A stretch of 64,000 nt of DNA from Natronorubrum bangense (GCF_004799645.1 NZ_CP031305.1:1240001-1304000); one strand, 5' to 3'; positions 30,680 through 40,860 are shown, counted from the stretch's first letter. Notes: generated from the sequence alone by a model not told the origin. Numbers and translations: made by a program.

Positions 30680-30685
30680 TTTTTT
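30680..30685 (+). terminator. T-run after trpS
   Basis: Six T follow trpS by 13 nt, a typical haloarchaeal terminator. The next gene is convergent. Confidence 0.5.
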
Positions 30686-30771
30686 ACAGGCGAACTCGCG
30701 ACATGATCGATCTCACCAGGAGAAGCGAGTACTAGAGAGCTGAAACGCCAACGACACGCTTGTCGTCGGTC

Positions 30772-31506
30772 TCAGACAGTGGTCTCGTCGACGAGTGACT
30801 GTAGTTCCTGTGCAACGGCTGGCGGAACAACGATCCGGCGCGGACCGGCGACGTACTGGCCATCCGGCTGGGCGTACTCGAGTGTCAGAATCGTTGCATC
30901 GCCCAACTGGCGCGTCGAGATTGCATTGATCACCTCGAGATCGATCGCCTGGTCCGGATCGTAGAGATAGATCGTTCGTTCCTCGCGGTCGAGTGCGCCG
31001 ACGGATCGGAGAAACGAGGCGAAAACGAGCGCGACGAGTGCAAGCGGGATCGTCAGCGCGGCCAGTCCGGTAAACGGGCCGGCACCGACCTCCAACAGTT
31101 CCCGTTGGGAGACGATCCGGCCGGCGATCATCAGCGACCCGATGACGATCATCATCACGACGGTTCCGATGACAGCGTCAGCGCCGCGCTCGAGGCCTCT
31201 CCCTGTAGGCAGGTCGACCGGGAGTCGGCGGGAGAGAGCCGCGACTCGTTGTTCGGTGTTGCTGGTCACGGCGAATGCGAACGCGGTCACGATGAGTGCA
31301 GCGAAGAAGGCAGCGACAGTTGCCTCAGCGAGCCTGCCGATCTGGCCCGCGATATCAAACAGGCGCCAGAAGACGATGATTCCGATTGCAGCGAAGAACG
31401 TGCCGACGCCGAGCGACCACAGGAGGCGAACGGTCCGGGACGTCGACGCGTCGCGTCGCCACTGGATCATCTCGGTGTCGGGTGAATTCGCGGCGTCCTC
31501 GTCCAT
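30772..31506 (-). CDS. Membrane protein of unknown function
   Basis: The 244 residues carry four hydrophobic segments: about 30-50 (SLGVGTFFAAIGIIVFW), 63-82, 113-133 and 145-165. A soluble, strand-rich C-terminal part of about 75 residues starts at ERTIYLYDPDQAIDLEV and includes ISTRQLGDATILTLEY. ATG 31506 is chosen over GTG 31518 because a TATA-like TTTACA lies 23-28 nt before it. I do not recognise the family. It lies 82 nt downstream of the Pit-type phosphate permease on the same strand, so co-transcription is possible. Confidence 0.68.
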   Translation of the reverse strand: MDEDAANSPDTEMIQWRRDASTSRTVRLLWSLGVGTFFAAIGIIVFWRLFDIAGQIGRLAEATVAAFFAALIVTAFAFAVTSNTEQRVAALSRRLPVDLPTGRGLERGADAVIGTVVMMIVIGSLMIAGRIVSQRELLEVGAGPFTGLAALTIPLALVALVFASFLRSVGALDREERTIYLYDPDQAIDLEVINAISTRQLGDATILTLEYAQPDGQYVAGPRRIVVPPAVAQELQSLVDETTV

Positions 31507-31587
31507 AGATTGACTCACGACGCGTGGTGTAAAGCCTGTTCGATGTCGAACAGACCCACAAACCAGCTGTGGGCGCTCGAGGAGGGT

Positions 31588-32781
31588 CTATCCCAGGACG
31601 GCGAAAATCACGATGTAGCCGACGTAGGAAATGACAACCGAGCCGACGAGCGATGCGACCCATGCGAGGACAGTATACCCCATCTTACGGGCGCTGACAC
31701 CACCACCAGCGCCGGCTGCAGCGTACCCGCTGCCGATGATCGCACTGACGATAATTTCGTTAAACGAAACCGGAATGCCGTACAGCACTGCCGTCTGTGC
31801 GATCATAAACGAGGGAATAAGTGCGGCGATCGACCGGCGTGGTCCAAGCGAGGAGTAGTCCTGTGAGATCGCCTTGATCATCCGCGGCGCGCCGGTCCAC
31901 GACCCCAGCAAGAGCCCGAAGCCGCCACCAACGAGCAGGGCAAGGAGTGGCAGGCCAACGTCACCCGACAGCGGGATCAGCGGGCCAACTGCCAGTCCGA
32001 CCTGACTCCCACCCGCGGAGAACGCGACCAGTCCGCCGAGGACGAGCAGGAAGTGGCGTTCACCGCGTTCGATATCGCCTCGCAAGTCGAACCCAGTCAC
32101 CCCCGCCCAGAGCGCCGCGATGACGACCGTCACTGCGGCGACACCAGCGATATCGGGGCCGGGAAGCCAGCCACTCGAGGCCTCGGCGATCGACGCCCCG
32201 CCGCCAGCTCCGGAGCCGAGGATCGCGAACTCGATGTTGGCGACGACGATGCCGATCAGCGCTGCGAGCATCATGATGAGATACTCTTCGGCGATCGGTT
32301 TACTCCGCAGCAGGCGGGCGATCCCGTAGGCGAGTCCGCCGCCGACGAACGGCGTCAGAATCCAGAGGGTGGCGATCTCCTGATATTTCGCCCATGCTGG
32401 ATCGCCGCCCATCGCGAGCCCAACGCCGATCACCGCTCCGGTAACGGTAAAGGCAGTCGCGATCGGATACCCCGCGAAGACGCCGATCGCGACCAGTCCG
32501 GCTGCGATAATCAGGGCGATCGTCGCCGCCATCGGCGACAGCGTCACGCCGCCGATCAGGTCGGCACCGACGGCCTCGGAGACGTTTGCACCCTGCAAAA
32601 CGGCCCCAGCAAAGCCGAGAATACCAACGAGAAATCCAGCCCGCATCACCGATATCGCGTTCGCACCAACGGCCGGTGCAAACGGAGTCGACCCGCTCGA
32701 GCCAGCACCGATCGCCCAGGCCATGAACAGACTGGCCACTGCAGCCACCAGAAACGTCCCGATCGTCACGAGCTCGACCAT
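31588..32781 (-). CDS. Pit-type inorganic phosphate permease
   Basis: A 397-residue member of the PiT family, which transports phosphate driven by a proton or sodium gradient. About ten to eleven membrane helices are visible in two halves that start with GANAISVMRAGFLVG-like and VTGFDLRG blocks. The loop between them is short. The family GANDVANA signature is degenerate here (GANAISVMRAG), unlike in some Pit proteins. Two further Pit-type genes are encoded at 51839 and 54739; this copy is clearly more distant from them than they are from each other. Confidence 0.85.
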   Translation of the reverse strand: MVELVTIGTFLVAAVASLFMAWAIGAGSSGSTPFAPAVGANAISVMRAGFLVGILGFAGAVLQGANVSEAVGADLIGGVTLSPMAATIALIIAAGLVAIGVFAGYPIATAFTVTGAVIGVGLAMGGDPAWAKYQEIATLWILTPFVGGGLAYGIARLLRSKPIAEEYLIMMLAALIGIVVANIEFAILGSGAGGGASIAEASSGWLPGPDIAGVAAVTVVIAALWAGVTGFDLRGDIERGERHFLLVLGGLVAFSAGGSQVGLAVGPLIPLSGDVGLPLLALLVGGGFGLLLGSWTGAPRMIKAISQDYSSLGPRRSIAALIPSFMIAQTAVLYGIPVSFNEIIVSAIIGSGYAAAGAGGGVSARKMGYTVLAWVASLVGSVVISYVGYIVIFAVLG

Positions 32782-32954
32782 CTATTCCGCCTTTCCAGCT
32801 AGCCCTACAAGTGTGTGCCGACCTTCGACTGTCGTGTCGGGTGCCGACCTTCGACTGTCGTGTCGGATACCGACCACTCGACGTGGGATCATGAGCCGCG
32901 ACCGGGGGCGATCAGTATCCACACCACACCCGCAGTGTGGGCGTGGACTGTCAC

Positions 32955-33677
32955 TCAGTTCGTCGTCGATTTCGAGTTGTCGTCGGGTTTCGGCGGCGGT
33001 TCGGCACCCTCGATCGCTTCGGCCGCGTCGGTGTCTTTCTCGACTTCGACGTGCCAGCGGTCGATCTCCTCGTCCATTTCGGCGAGTCGATCGGAAACAT
33101 CGTCTTTGAGGACGTCGTCGTTGACGTTGACCTCGAAGACGAACTGCTCGCCGTTGTCGGCGCCGCGAGCCGACTGCTGAATGTTCGCACTGATCAGTTC
33201 GTTGTCGAAGTAGTACGGTGCAAGCTGGGTCATCACGTTCTGGTAAACCGTGTCTTCAACCCGGCGTAAGGCCTTGCGTCCGGCGGAGTCAGCCGCCCGC
33301 GCGACGTAGTCGATCGACTCCTTCCAGTTGTCCACCGCGGCCCCCGGCTCGTCCTCCTCGAGTTGCTCGTACGACTCCGAGAGTTTCTCGCCGGCAGTCT
33401 TGATGTCCTCATCGGGCCCTTTGCCGGCCTTTTCGCCTTTTCCCTCCTCGACACTTGCTTGGTCGGCCGTCTTCTCGCTGACGTCCGACTCGAGGGTTTC
33501 GTGGGCTTTCGGCCGCCACTCCTCCCAGTCATTGAACGCGCGGGTCAGGCTCGCACCGTAATCGTGTGCTGGATCGTGGACGCCCGCGTCTCGGAGCGCG
33601 CGCGTGATTCGTTCGCCGTGTTCGACGACGTCGCCCCAGTCACCGCGAACTTTGAATCCTGAGATGCTCTCTTCCAT
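32955..33677 (-). CDS. DUF5828 family protein
   Basis: The 240-residue soluble acidic protein begins MEESISGFKVRGDWGDVVEHG, the pattern I recall for the haloarchaeal DUF5828 family. It is largely helical, with a Lys/Glu-rich linker at about 70-95 (EEGKGEKAGKGPDED) and an alpha-beta C-terminal part (YYFDNELISANIQQS). ATG 33677 is used; the longer upstream frame runs into intergenic sequence. The function is unknown. It is divergent from upp, with about 270 nt between. Confidence 0.75.
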   Translation of the reverse strand: MEESISGFKVRGDWGDVVEHGERITRALRDAGVHDPAHDYGASLTRAFNDWEEWRPKAHETLESDVSEKTADQASVEEGKGEKAGKGPDEDIKTAGEKLSESYEQLEEDEPGAAVDNWKESIDYVARAADSAGRKALRRVEDTVYQNVMTQLAPYYFDNELISANIQQSARGADNGEQFVFEVNVNDDVLKDDVSDRLAEMDEEIDRWHVEVEKDTDAAEAIEGAEPPPKPDDNSKSTTN

Positions 33678-33944
33678 TCGGCTGGGCGAGTCATAGGCGT
33701 GGCCCAATATAAACTTCTTCGCCGTCGGACGACTGCAGTTAGGGTTGCCGTCGTCAACCGGAGATTCTGAGAACCGGCCTTCGGCGGTGTATTTCAGTTC
33801 TTCGTCAGAAACCGATGAACTCCGACGAGCATCCCTAACTGCAAGACGTCGGCGACGGGTGGGGTGTCGAGTCCCGATGGCAAGCCGTTCACACAGTCGA
33901 CGCTGATCGATAAGGTGAACTATCCGGCGCAAGCCCGTACAGAT

Positions 33945-34622
33945 ATGCCGATCGAAGACCGGGACAACGCACATCTCATCACCCACGCACTGGCAAAAGA
34001 CACGCTCTCGCGGCTTCGGGATGTCGAAACCGAGCAGGTCAGCTTCCGGAAAGGGCTGGTAAAGCTCGGGCGCATCAGTGGCTACGAGATCATCGACGGC
34101 CGGATGGAAACCGAGTACGTCGAGATCGAAACCCCACTCGAGCCGACGATGGGCGAGCGCGTCCGCGGTCTCGACGATGTCGTCATCATCAACGTCTTGC
34201 GCGCGGCGACACCCTTTGTCGAAGGCCTGCTGAAGGCGTTCCCCCGCGCCCGACAGGGCGTCATCAGCGCGAGCCGCGACGAGGAGGCGGGCCGCGACGA
34301 GGACGGCTCGTTCCCGATCACCGTCGACTACGTGAAACTACCCGAGATTACCGAGGACGACACCGTCATCATCGCTGATCCGATGCTCGCGACTGGGAGT
34401 ACGATGTGTACCGTCCTCGAGCACGTCATCGAGAACTCGCCCGAACCCGAGAACCTGATCGTCCTCTCTGCGGTGTCGGCACCCGAAGGCCTGCTCCGTG
34501 TCGGCGAGGAACATCCCGAGGCCGACCTGTTGACGGTCTCGATCGACGACCGACTCGACGACAACGGCTTCATCGTCCCTGGGCTGGGCGACGCCGGCGA
34601 CCGAGCGTTCCGAACGACCTGA
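33945..34622 (+). CDS. upp: Uracil phosphoribosyltransferase
   Basis: The enzyme makes UMP from uracil and PRPP in pyrimidine salvage. The 225 residues contain the PRPP-binding loop [12 protein letters not shown], the conserved ILRAA-type block [16 protein letters not shown] and the C-terminal uracil-binding stretch [18 protein letters not shown] 33945 gives the normal archaeal MPIEDR start; an upstream frame from 33864 is not conserved. Stand-alone gene. Confidence 0.95.
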   Translation: MPIEDRDNAHLITHALAKDTLSRLRDVETEQVSFRKGLVKLGRISGYEIIDGRMETEYVEIETPLEPTMGERVRGLDDVVIINVLRAATPFVEGLLKAFPRARQGVISASRDEEAGRDEDGSFPITVDYVKLPEITEDDTVIIADPMLATGSTMCTVLEHVIENSPEPENLIVLSAVSAPEGLLRVGEEHPEADLLTVSIDDRLDDNGFIVPGLGDAGDRAFRTT

Positions 34623-35067
34623 ACTCGACGGTTTCGGCTATTGCACTGTGACGGGGCTGACAGAGCGGCAGAAACGAGCGCTCTAACCATTCGATCTCGA
34701 TTCCGGTAGCCGCCCGGGCAGCACGGTTCCGAGCGAAGTCCGTCGTACGCGACCGACGCCACCGAGTGCGTTTCCACGGACGAGCGAGCGGACACGCATC
34801 ACGTTGTGCGATACGCAGACAACCCCCTTGTTTCCGGTCGAACCCGACTCTCGCACCCGTACTCGAGCGGTCTGATGTCTGCAGGTCCACCGGAAACGGT
34901 CCAGCAATGGACACAGAGTTGTTTGCAGGTAGTTATCAAGACGCGTTTGAGCAGAGACATCGATAATCTATGCTGTAGTAAGCATATCTCAGATGAAATC
35001 AGTGACTTGTTCACATTGATAAGGGAGATCGAAACAGCTATTAACATACTATGAATAAAAAGCGGGT
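34623..35067. other. Intergenic region before the TRAP operon
   Basis: These 445 bases carry no gene I can support. The last 110 bases (34960-35065) are clearly AT-rich and include TTAACATACTATGAATAAAAA directly before the TRAP start codon, so they probably hold the promoter. An unspecific small palindrome (TATGC...GCATA, about 34971-34987) lies in the AT-rich part. Confidence 0.45.
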
Positions 35068-36024
35068 ATGGTTGGACATATCAAGAGACGCAATTTCATC
35101 GCACTGAGCGGCGCTGCTGGACTGGCTGGACTCGCTGGCTGTCTCGGTGGCGACGGCGATGATAACGGCAACGAGCTGTCGTGGCACGCTGGCGGTCAGG
35201 GCGGAACCTACTACCCACTGTCCGGGGACTTCAAATCAATCGTCGACGGGGAGACGGAGTACACGCTCCAGGTCCAGTCGACCGGCGCGAGCACCGCAAA
35301 CGTCGGCAGCCTCCACCGCGAGGAGGCCGACTTCGCGCTGATTCAAAACGACATTGCCCACTTCGCCTACACCGGCACCGGCATCGAAGAGCTCGAAGAC
35401 GCCGAGATGACGAACCTTCGTGGGGTCGCGTCGCTGTACCCCGAGACGATTCACGTCATCACGCAGGCCGACTCGGGTATCGAAACGATCGAAGACCTCG
35501 AGGGGCAGACGGTCAACACCGGCGACGCCGGCAGTGGCACGCAGGTCAACGCCCTGCAGATTCTCGAGAGCGCCGGCATCGACGAAGACGACTTCGACGA
35601 GCAGAACACCGACTTCGACACCGCAACGGACCAGATCAGTGACGGTGACGTCGACGCGGCGTTCGTCGTTGCTGGCTGGCCAGCCGGCTCCGTCGAGAAC
35701 CTCGCGACGAGCAACGATATCTCGCTGGTCGAGGTCAGCGGCGACACGCGCGAGGCAGTCATGGGCGACGCCGAGTGGTTCGCCGAGGACACGATCCCCG
35801 CAGACACCTACGACGGCGTCGACGAGGACGTCGAGACGGTCTCGGTGCAGGCGATGATCGCCACGCACGACGGTGTCGACGACGCCGTCGTCGAGGCAGT
35901 GACGGAAGCGATCTTCGAGAACCTCGATAGCGTCTCCCAGAAGGCCGACTTCATCGACCTCGAGACGGCCCAGGACGGGATGCCGATCGACCTCCACGCC
36001 GGCGCTGCAGCGTACTTCAACTAA
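35068..36024 (+). CDS. TAXI-type TRAP transporter substrate-binding lipoprotein
   Basis: A 318-residue extracytoplasmic solute receptor. The N terminus has a twin-arginine signal with lipobox (KRRNFIALSGAAGLAGLAGC), so it is Tat-exported and lipid-anchored. The mature part shows TAXI features: WHAGGQGGTYYPLSGDF, ADFALIQNDIAHFAYTG, a GDAGSGTQVNALQIL loop and DAAFVVAGWPAGSV. It delivers substrate, typically an organic acid such as glutamate or a dicarboxylate, to the permease at 36590. It is the first gene of the operon, 33 nt before the next. Confidence 0.93.
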   Translation: MVGHIKRRNFIALSGAAGLAGLAGCLGGDGDDNGNELSWHAGGQGGTYYPLSGDFKSIVDGETEYTLQVQSTGASTANVGSLHREEADFALIQNDIAHFAYTGTGIEELEDAEMTNLRGVASLYPETIHVITQADSGIETIEDLEGQTVNTGDAGSGTQVNALQILESAGIDEDDFDEQNTDFDTATDQISDGDVDAAFVVAGWPAGSVENLATSNDISLVEVSGDTREAVMGDAEWFAEDTIPADTYDGVDEDVETVSVQAMIATHDGVDDAVVEAVTEAIFENLDSVSQKADFIDLETAQDGMPIDLHAGAAAYFN

Positions 36025-36057
36025 TCTTCGGCTCGCGACAGCCGACGGCTTTCAGTC

Positions 36058-36582
36058 GTGCACCAACCGACTCACCGGTATATTGCCGTTGTCGTTCTCG
36101 CCGTTCTGCTAGCAACAGCAGCCGTCGTGGCTGCGGTCCCATCGGAGCGGACGCTTGTCGTTACCGACGCCGACACCGGGGAGCAACTGCTTGAACAACC
36201 GGTCGACGAGGGCACGGAAGTGACACTCGCGTACACACACAGCGTCGAGAAGACGCCGGTCGAAGATATCTACGTTGTCGACGGGACGACGCTGGAACTG
36301 GATCGGATGGTGTTTCACTCACACGGAGCAGGACTTCCAACAGCAGGGGGGATCGAAAAAACGGATGACGGATTCGTACTCCCGTTAAACGAGTCCTACG
36401 AGGAGGTCGTGGTCGCGCCGCGAACAGTCCCCGGTCACGAACTCGTCGTCGGTGAGAAGCGACACGATCTGGTCGCGCTGACTGACGGATCGGTCGTCAT
36501 TACAGTGGCCGAACAGCGACTCACTGACCAGGTACCCCTACAACTACCGTTCGACGATCGATCCGCACAACTGATTCACTGA
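36058..36582 (+). CDS. DUF1850 protein of the TRAP operon
   Basis: A 174-residue exported protein with an N-terminal hydrophobic segment (about 9-28) and the DUF1850 hallmark LAYTHSVEKTPVEDIYVVDG, then MVFHSHGAGLPTAGG. DUF1850 genes are known companions of TAXI-TRAP transporters in bacteria and archaea; their exact role is not established. It starts with GTG. The next gene begins 7 nt after its stop, so the operon is continuous. Confidence 0.88.
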   Translation: MHQPTHRYIAVVVLAVLLATAAVVAAVPSERTLVVTDADTGEQLLEQPVDEGTEVTLAYTHSVEKTPVEDIYVVDGTTLELDRMVFHSHGAGLPTAGGIEKTDDGFVLPLNESYEEVVVAPRTVPGHELVVGEKRHDLVALTDGSVVITVAEQRLTDQVPLQLPFDDRSAQLIH

Positions 36583-36589
36583 TTGAGCT

Positions 36590-39292
36590 ATGAGCGTAGA
36601 TAACCGCGATACAGAGGCACATTCGGACGAAGAACAAGATGACCTATTAGAGACGATCGAACGGAGCCGAAGCCACCGCGGCGCAGCGGCCGCACTCGTC
36701 ACACTGATTGCGATCACGTTTTCGACGTTCCAGCTGTGGATCGCCGCCCGCAGCTACAGCTTCGGCTGGCTCGGTTCGCTCCAGCAGCTGCAGGTCAACA
36801 CGATTCACGTGACGTTTGCGCTGGTGCTTGCGTTTCTCCTGTTTCCGGCGAGCCGGGGCGAAGGCTTCGTCGCCAGCCAGTTCGGGGCGATCGAGCCCGC
36901 CGCACGCAAGCGGTTCGGTCCCGAAAGCGGCCTGACCCGGCTCGTCGAGCGACTCGGTGACGGCGTTCGCTGGGCGGCTGTCGACCGCAATCTGGCACAG
37001 GTGACACCGTTAGACGTCGTGCTGATCGCGCTCTCGTTGCTTCCCGCCATCTACACCGCTCGGGAGTACAGCGAGATCCAGCAGATGGCCCTCTTTGGCA
37101 TTCAGGGCGTGCGTCCGATCCACGAGGTGTATCCGACCCTCGAGCCGGTCGTCATGGGAATTGCCGCACTTGGCATCCCGATCGACGACGTTTCTTACGG
37201 CTTCCTGCTCGGGATCCTCGGGATCTTGCTGGTGCTCGAGGCAACTCGGCGAACGCTCGGGCTGTTGCTTATGTCGCTTGTGTCGCTGTTCATCGTCTAC
37301 GCTCGCTGGGGATATCTGGTCCCGAGCGATTCGGCGATCGGGGCGATGTCGATCCCGGCCGAAAGCTGGGGGAACATCGTCTACAACCTCTGGTACACCA
37401 CCGAAGCCGGGATCATGAGCACACCCGTCACCGTCAGCGTTCGCTTTATCTTTATTTTCATCCTCTTCGGAGCGTTCCTCGAGATGAGCGGCGCTGGCAA
37501 GTGGTTCATCGATCTCGCGTACTCGCTGACCGGGACGAAACGCGGTGGGCCGGCCAAAGCGAGCGTCGTCTCGAGTGGCTTCATGGGGATGCTCTCCGGG
37601 TCGTCGATCGCGAACACGGTTACGACGGGCGCGTTCACGATCCCGCTGATGAAACGGGCGGGCTACTCCCCCGAGTTCTCGGGTGCTGTTGAGTCGTCGT
37701 CATCCTCCGGCGGCCAGATGCTCCCCCCAGTGATGGGGGCTGCCGCGTTCCTCATCGTCGAGTTCACGGGCACGCCGTTTGCGGATGTCATCGTCGCCGC
37801 GGCGCTGCCTGCGCTCGCCTTCTTCTTCGGCATGTGGGTGATGGTCCACTTCGAGGCGGTCCGGGGCGGTATCGGTGGCCTCTCGAAAGCAGAGTTGCCG
37901 GATCCGATCGAAGAGCTTCGGACCGGGTGGTTCTATCTGCTTCCGATCGTGTTGCTGTTGTACTTCCTCGTGATCGCTCGGTTCTCGATCAACCGAGCCG
38001 GCTGGTACACCATCGTTGCAGTCGTCGCCTTACTCGCTGTCGTCGCCGCCTACAACGAACGGACGCGACTGCCGTTGCTCGGGACGATTGCAGCGCTCTA
38101 TCTAGGGCAGGCCGCAGCTTACGCAACCACTGGCAGCGGTCTCGTCAGTGCCGTCCAAACGCTCGCTGGCACCGGGGCAGCCGCCGACCCGATCCCGATC
38201 ACGGCAGCGGCAACCGCAGCAGTCTCGGATCTCGGCACGATTGTTATCTTTGTCAGCATCGCGTTCTTGCTCGCACAGCCGCGTGGTGACGCGCCGCTGC
38301 TCGAGTTCGCCGACGACGTCGACACGGCCGCCACCCGGAGCGCGACAGCAGTTGGCCGACCCGAACTGGCCTCGAGTCGCGCCTACCAGTATCTGACGTT
38401 CGTCGGCAAATCGATGGACTCCGGTGCGCGAACCGCGACGACGGTCGTCGTCGCCGTCGCCGCTGCGGGTGTCGTCCCCGGTGTGATCAGCGTCTCCGGG
38501 CTCGGGCCGAACCTCGCGGCACTTATCGACATCGTCAGTGGCGGGTCGATCCTGATCCTGCTCGTCCTGACCGGCTTCGCCTCGATCATCTTCGGGATGG
38601 GGATGCCGACGACCGCGATGTACATTATCCTGGTCGCGATGCTCGAGACGCCGATCTCAGATGTCGGCATTGCGATCCTCGCCGGCCACCTCTTTATCCT
38701 CTACTTCGGGCTGATGGCAGACGTGACGCCACCAGTCGCTGTCGCCGCCTTCGCCGGGGCCGGCGTCGCCAAAGCCGATGAGCTCAAGACCGCGACGATC
38801 GCGTTCTTGCTCTCGCTGAACAAGATCCTGGTGCCGTTCGCGTTCGTCTTCTCGCCCGGGATTCTCCTCCTTCGACAGGGGTCGGACGGGTGGAACGTCA
38901 TCGGCTGGGCTGACGTCGCTGACGTCGGCTTCTTCGTCCCCGATGTGCTGATCCCCGTGGTCGGGATGTTCCTCGGTGTCTACGCACTCGGCGTGACGAT
39001 CATTGGCTACCAGTACTCGTCGGTTTCCTCGGTCGGGCGAGCACTCTACTCGGTTGCATCGGTGTTGCTGATGGTGCCGGAGCTTCCATTGCTCGTCGCC
39101 GAAGGGCTACTCACAGTCGTCGGCGTAGCGCCTTCGTTGACGACGTTTGAGGTAACCGTCTCGCTGCGAGGGATCGGGCTGGTGATGCTTGCCGGTCTGA
39201 CCAACCACAACCGTTCACGCGGAAAGAAAGAAAGCGGTGAGAGCGAGCGCGATGAGTCCGCCGTGACCGCCCCGACACCGGGTGAGGCCTGA
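36590..39292 (+). CDS. Fused TRAP transporter permease (TAXI type, 4TM/12TM)
   Basis: A 900-residue integral membrane protein in which the small DctQ-like and large DctM-like TRAP subunits are one chain, as usual for TAXI systems. The large domain shows GKWFIDLAYSLTGTKRGGPAK, SGSSIANTVTTGAFTIPLMK, SSSSSGGQMLPPVMGAAAF and GMGMPTTAMYI, all typical DctM blocks. It uses an ion gradient to import the substrate held by the lipoprotein at 35068. The tail is a short Ser/Glu-rich cytoplasmic extension. Confidence 0.93.
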   Translation: MSVDNRDTEAHSDEEQDDLLETIERSRSHRGAAAALVTLIAITFSTFQLWIAARSYSFGWLGSLQQLQVNTIHVTFALVLAFLLFPASRGEGFVASQFGAIEPAARKRFGPESGLTRLVERLGDGVRWAAVDRNLAQVTPLDVVLIALSLLPAIYTAREYSEIQQMALFGIQGVRPIHEVYPTLEPVVMGIAALGIPIDDVSYGFLLGILGILLVLEATRRTLGLLLMSLVSLFIVYARWGYLVPSDSAIGAMSIPAESWGNIVYNLWYTTEAGIMSTPVTVSVRFIFIFILFGAFLEMSGAGKWFIDLAYSLTGTKRGGPAKASVVSSGFMGMLSGSSIANTVTTGAFTIPLMKRAGYSPEFSGAVESSSSSGGQMLPPVMGAAAFLIVEFTGTPFADVIVAAALPALAFFFGMWVMVHFEAVRGGIGGLSKAELPDPIEELRTGWFYLLPIVLLLYFLVIARFSINRAGWYTIVAVVALLAVVAAYNERTRLPLLGTIAALYLGQAAAYATTGSGLVSAVQTLAGTGAAADPIPITAAATAAVSDLGTIVIFVSIAFLLAQPRGDAPLLEFADDVDTAATRSATAVGRPELASSRAYQYLTFVGKSMDSGARTATTVVVAVAAAGVVPGVISVSGLGPNLAALIDIVSGGSILILLVLTGFASIIFGMGMPTTAMYIILVAMLETPISDVGIAILAGHLFILYFGLMADVTPPVAVAAFAGAGVAKADELKTATIAFLLSLNKILVPFAFVFSPGILLLRQGSDGWNVIGWADVADVGFFVPDVLIPVVGMFLGVYALGVTIIGYQYSSVSSVGRALYSVASVLLMVPELPLLVAEGLLTVVGVAPSLTTFEVTVSLRGIGLVMLAGLTNHNRSRGKKESGESERDESAVTAPTPGEA

Positions 39293-39343
39293 GCGGCCGC
39301 GTCCGGGGAACTATTATTATTCGAGCATAGAGACGGGTAGGTA

Positions 39344-40213
39344 GTGGCTGTCCGAACTGCACTCACGTCGTTCGATGCAGGTCTCCGCGGGAGTGACGCA
39401 CCAGACACGGCGTTTCAGCTCGCAACCGCCATCTACGGTGGGACGCTTCTCGCAGGATTCGTAACGACAGCGATCGCGCTGGTCGGATCATCACTGATCG
39501 TTCTCGCTGCAACGTCTGCAATCGGCTTCATCAGTGGCTGTCTCGGCGGTCTTATTCTCGCACGAGTCGATCACGAGCTGCCGGCCCGTCTCGGTCGCAC
39601 GTTCACTCGCCAACTCGCACTCACCGTTCCAGCAGTGCCGCTTGGTGTCGTTGGCGGTAGCACGTGGGTCCTCTCGCTCGAGCCATACGTCGACGTCGTC
39701 GCTTTCCCGTCAGCAGTCGTCGTGTTCGCGACAGGCTACGCTCTCTCGAGGCTGGCTGGAGACCGGTACGTCGATACCGTCGTCGGTGACGACCCCATCG
39801 ACACGTGGCGGTGGCTACCACCAGGCTCCGTCAAACTAGATGGCGTCCTCGTCTTTCTGTACGTGGTTCTCGCAGGCGGAAACGCCATCGTCGAAAACTG
39901 GCTGCAAGCGCTCTTGTGGGTCAGTCTTGGCAGCCTCTGGGTCGGCAGCTGTCTCGTCGAGGGACGATGGCGATTCGGACCGAGTGGTGATCGAACCGAG
40001 CTGCAGCTCTACGACGCCGGAATCGTCAAACAGCGACCGTACACGCGAACGCTCGTTCACTGGCGCGACGTCGACCACGTCCGCATGCGAAACGGCGGCC
40101 TCGTCTTCGATTGCGGGCTGCGTAGCGTTCGATTCAACCGCGACGAACTCGAGGAGCCCGACGCTGTCCTCGAGGCAGTTGACCAACAGCTGGCAGCACA
40201 AAACGCCTGGTAG
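39344..40213 (+). CDS. Membrane protein with C-terminal PH-like region
   Basis: The 289 residues begin with GTG and contain hydrophobic segments at about 28-75 (two), 95-135 (two) and 165-205 (two). A soluble C-terminal part of about 75 residues (ELQLYDAGIVKQRPYTRTLVHW, then FDCGLRSVRFNRDEL) has a PH-like strand pattern. I cannot name the family. It follows the TRAP permease by 52 nt and may be co-transcribed, but nothing ties it functionally to transport. Confidence 0.68.
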   Translation: MAVRTALTSFDAGLRGSDAPDTAFQLATAIYGGTLLAGFVTTAIALVGSSLIVLAATSAIGFISGCLGGLILARVDHELPARLGRTFTRQLALTVPAVPLGVVGGSTWVLSLEPYVDVVAFPSAVVVFATGYALSRLAGDRYVDTVVGDDPIDTWRWLPPGSVKLDGVLVFLYVVLAGGNAIVENWLQALLWVSLGSLWVGSCLVEGRWRFGPSGDRTELQLYDAGIVKQRPYTRTLVHWRDVDHVRMRNGGLVFDCGLRSVRFNRDELEEPDAVLEAVDQQLAAQNAW

Positions 40214-40239
40214 TCACCCTGTTCGAAGACGCCAGACGA

Positions 40240-40860
40240 TCACTCGAGAGCAACACGCCCGCTCGTCGCACTGCGGAGCCGATCCCGAAAGGCGTCGGCT
40301 TCCTCGAGAGGCACCCGCACATCGAAGGAGACGTCTTCCTGATAGTCGGCTTCGAACTCGTAGCCCTCGCTTTCGACGATGCCACGCACCGTCCCCGAGT
40401 CGTCGTACGCGACGGTGATCGAGACGCGCTCGTGGGGCCGTTCGGTGACGACGCCCGCCGCCTCGACGGCGTCTTTGACCGATCGGGAGTAGGCCCGAAC
40501 GAGACCACCGACACCGAGGTTCGTCCCGCCGTAGTAGCGTGTCACGACGACAGCAACGTTCTCGATGTCCTGCTGGGTGAGGACGTTCAACGCTGGCTTG
40601 CCCGCCGAGCCTGAGGGTTCGCCATCGTCACTCGAGTACTCCCGAAGAAACTGACTGTCGGGATCGCTCTCGTCGCCAGTCCGAACCCGATAGGCGGGGA
40701 CGTTGTGGGTCGCGTCAGCGTACTCCTCGCTGACGGCGTCGATGAACGCCTCGGCTGCCGCGACGGAGTCGACGGGCCGGATATGACCGATGAACTCAGA
40801 GCCCTGCACGACAAACTCGGCCGTCGCCGGCTCCGCGACGGTTTGGTAGGTTCGACTCAC
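40240..40860 (-). CDS. IMPACT/YigZ family protein (UPF0029)
   Basis: A 206-residue protein with the IMPACT N-terminal domain (SEFIGHIRPVDSVAAAEAFID), the family blocks THNVPAYRV, SDDGEPSGSAGKPALNVL and VVTRYYGGTNLGVGGLVRAYS, and a C-terminal ferredoxin-like domain. Family members are linked to translation control and nucleotide handling; the molecular activity is unsettled. The start is GTG. It is convergent with the 39344 gene (26 nt between stops). Confidence 0.9.
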   Translation of the reverse strand: MSRTYQTVAEPATAEFVVQGSEFIGHIRPVDSVAAAEAFIDAVSEEYADATHNVPAYRVRTGDESDPDSQFLREYSSDDGEPSGSAGKPALNVLTQQDIENVAVVVTRYYGGTNLGVGGLVRAYSRSVKDAVEAAGVVTERPHERVSITVAYDDSGTVRGIVESEGYEFEADYQEDVSFDVRVPLEEADAFRDRLRSATSGRVALE

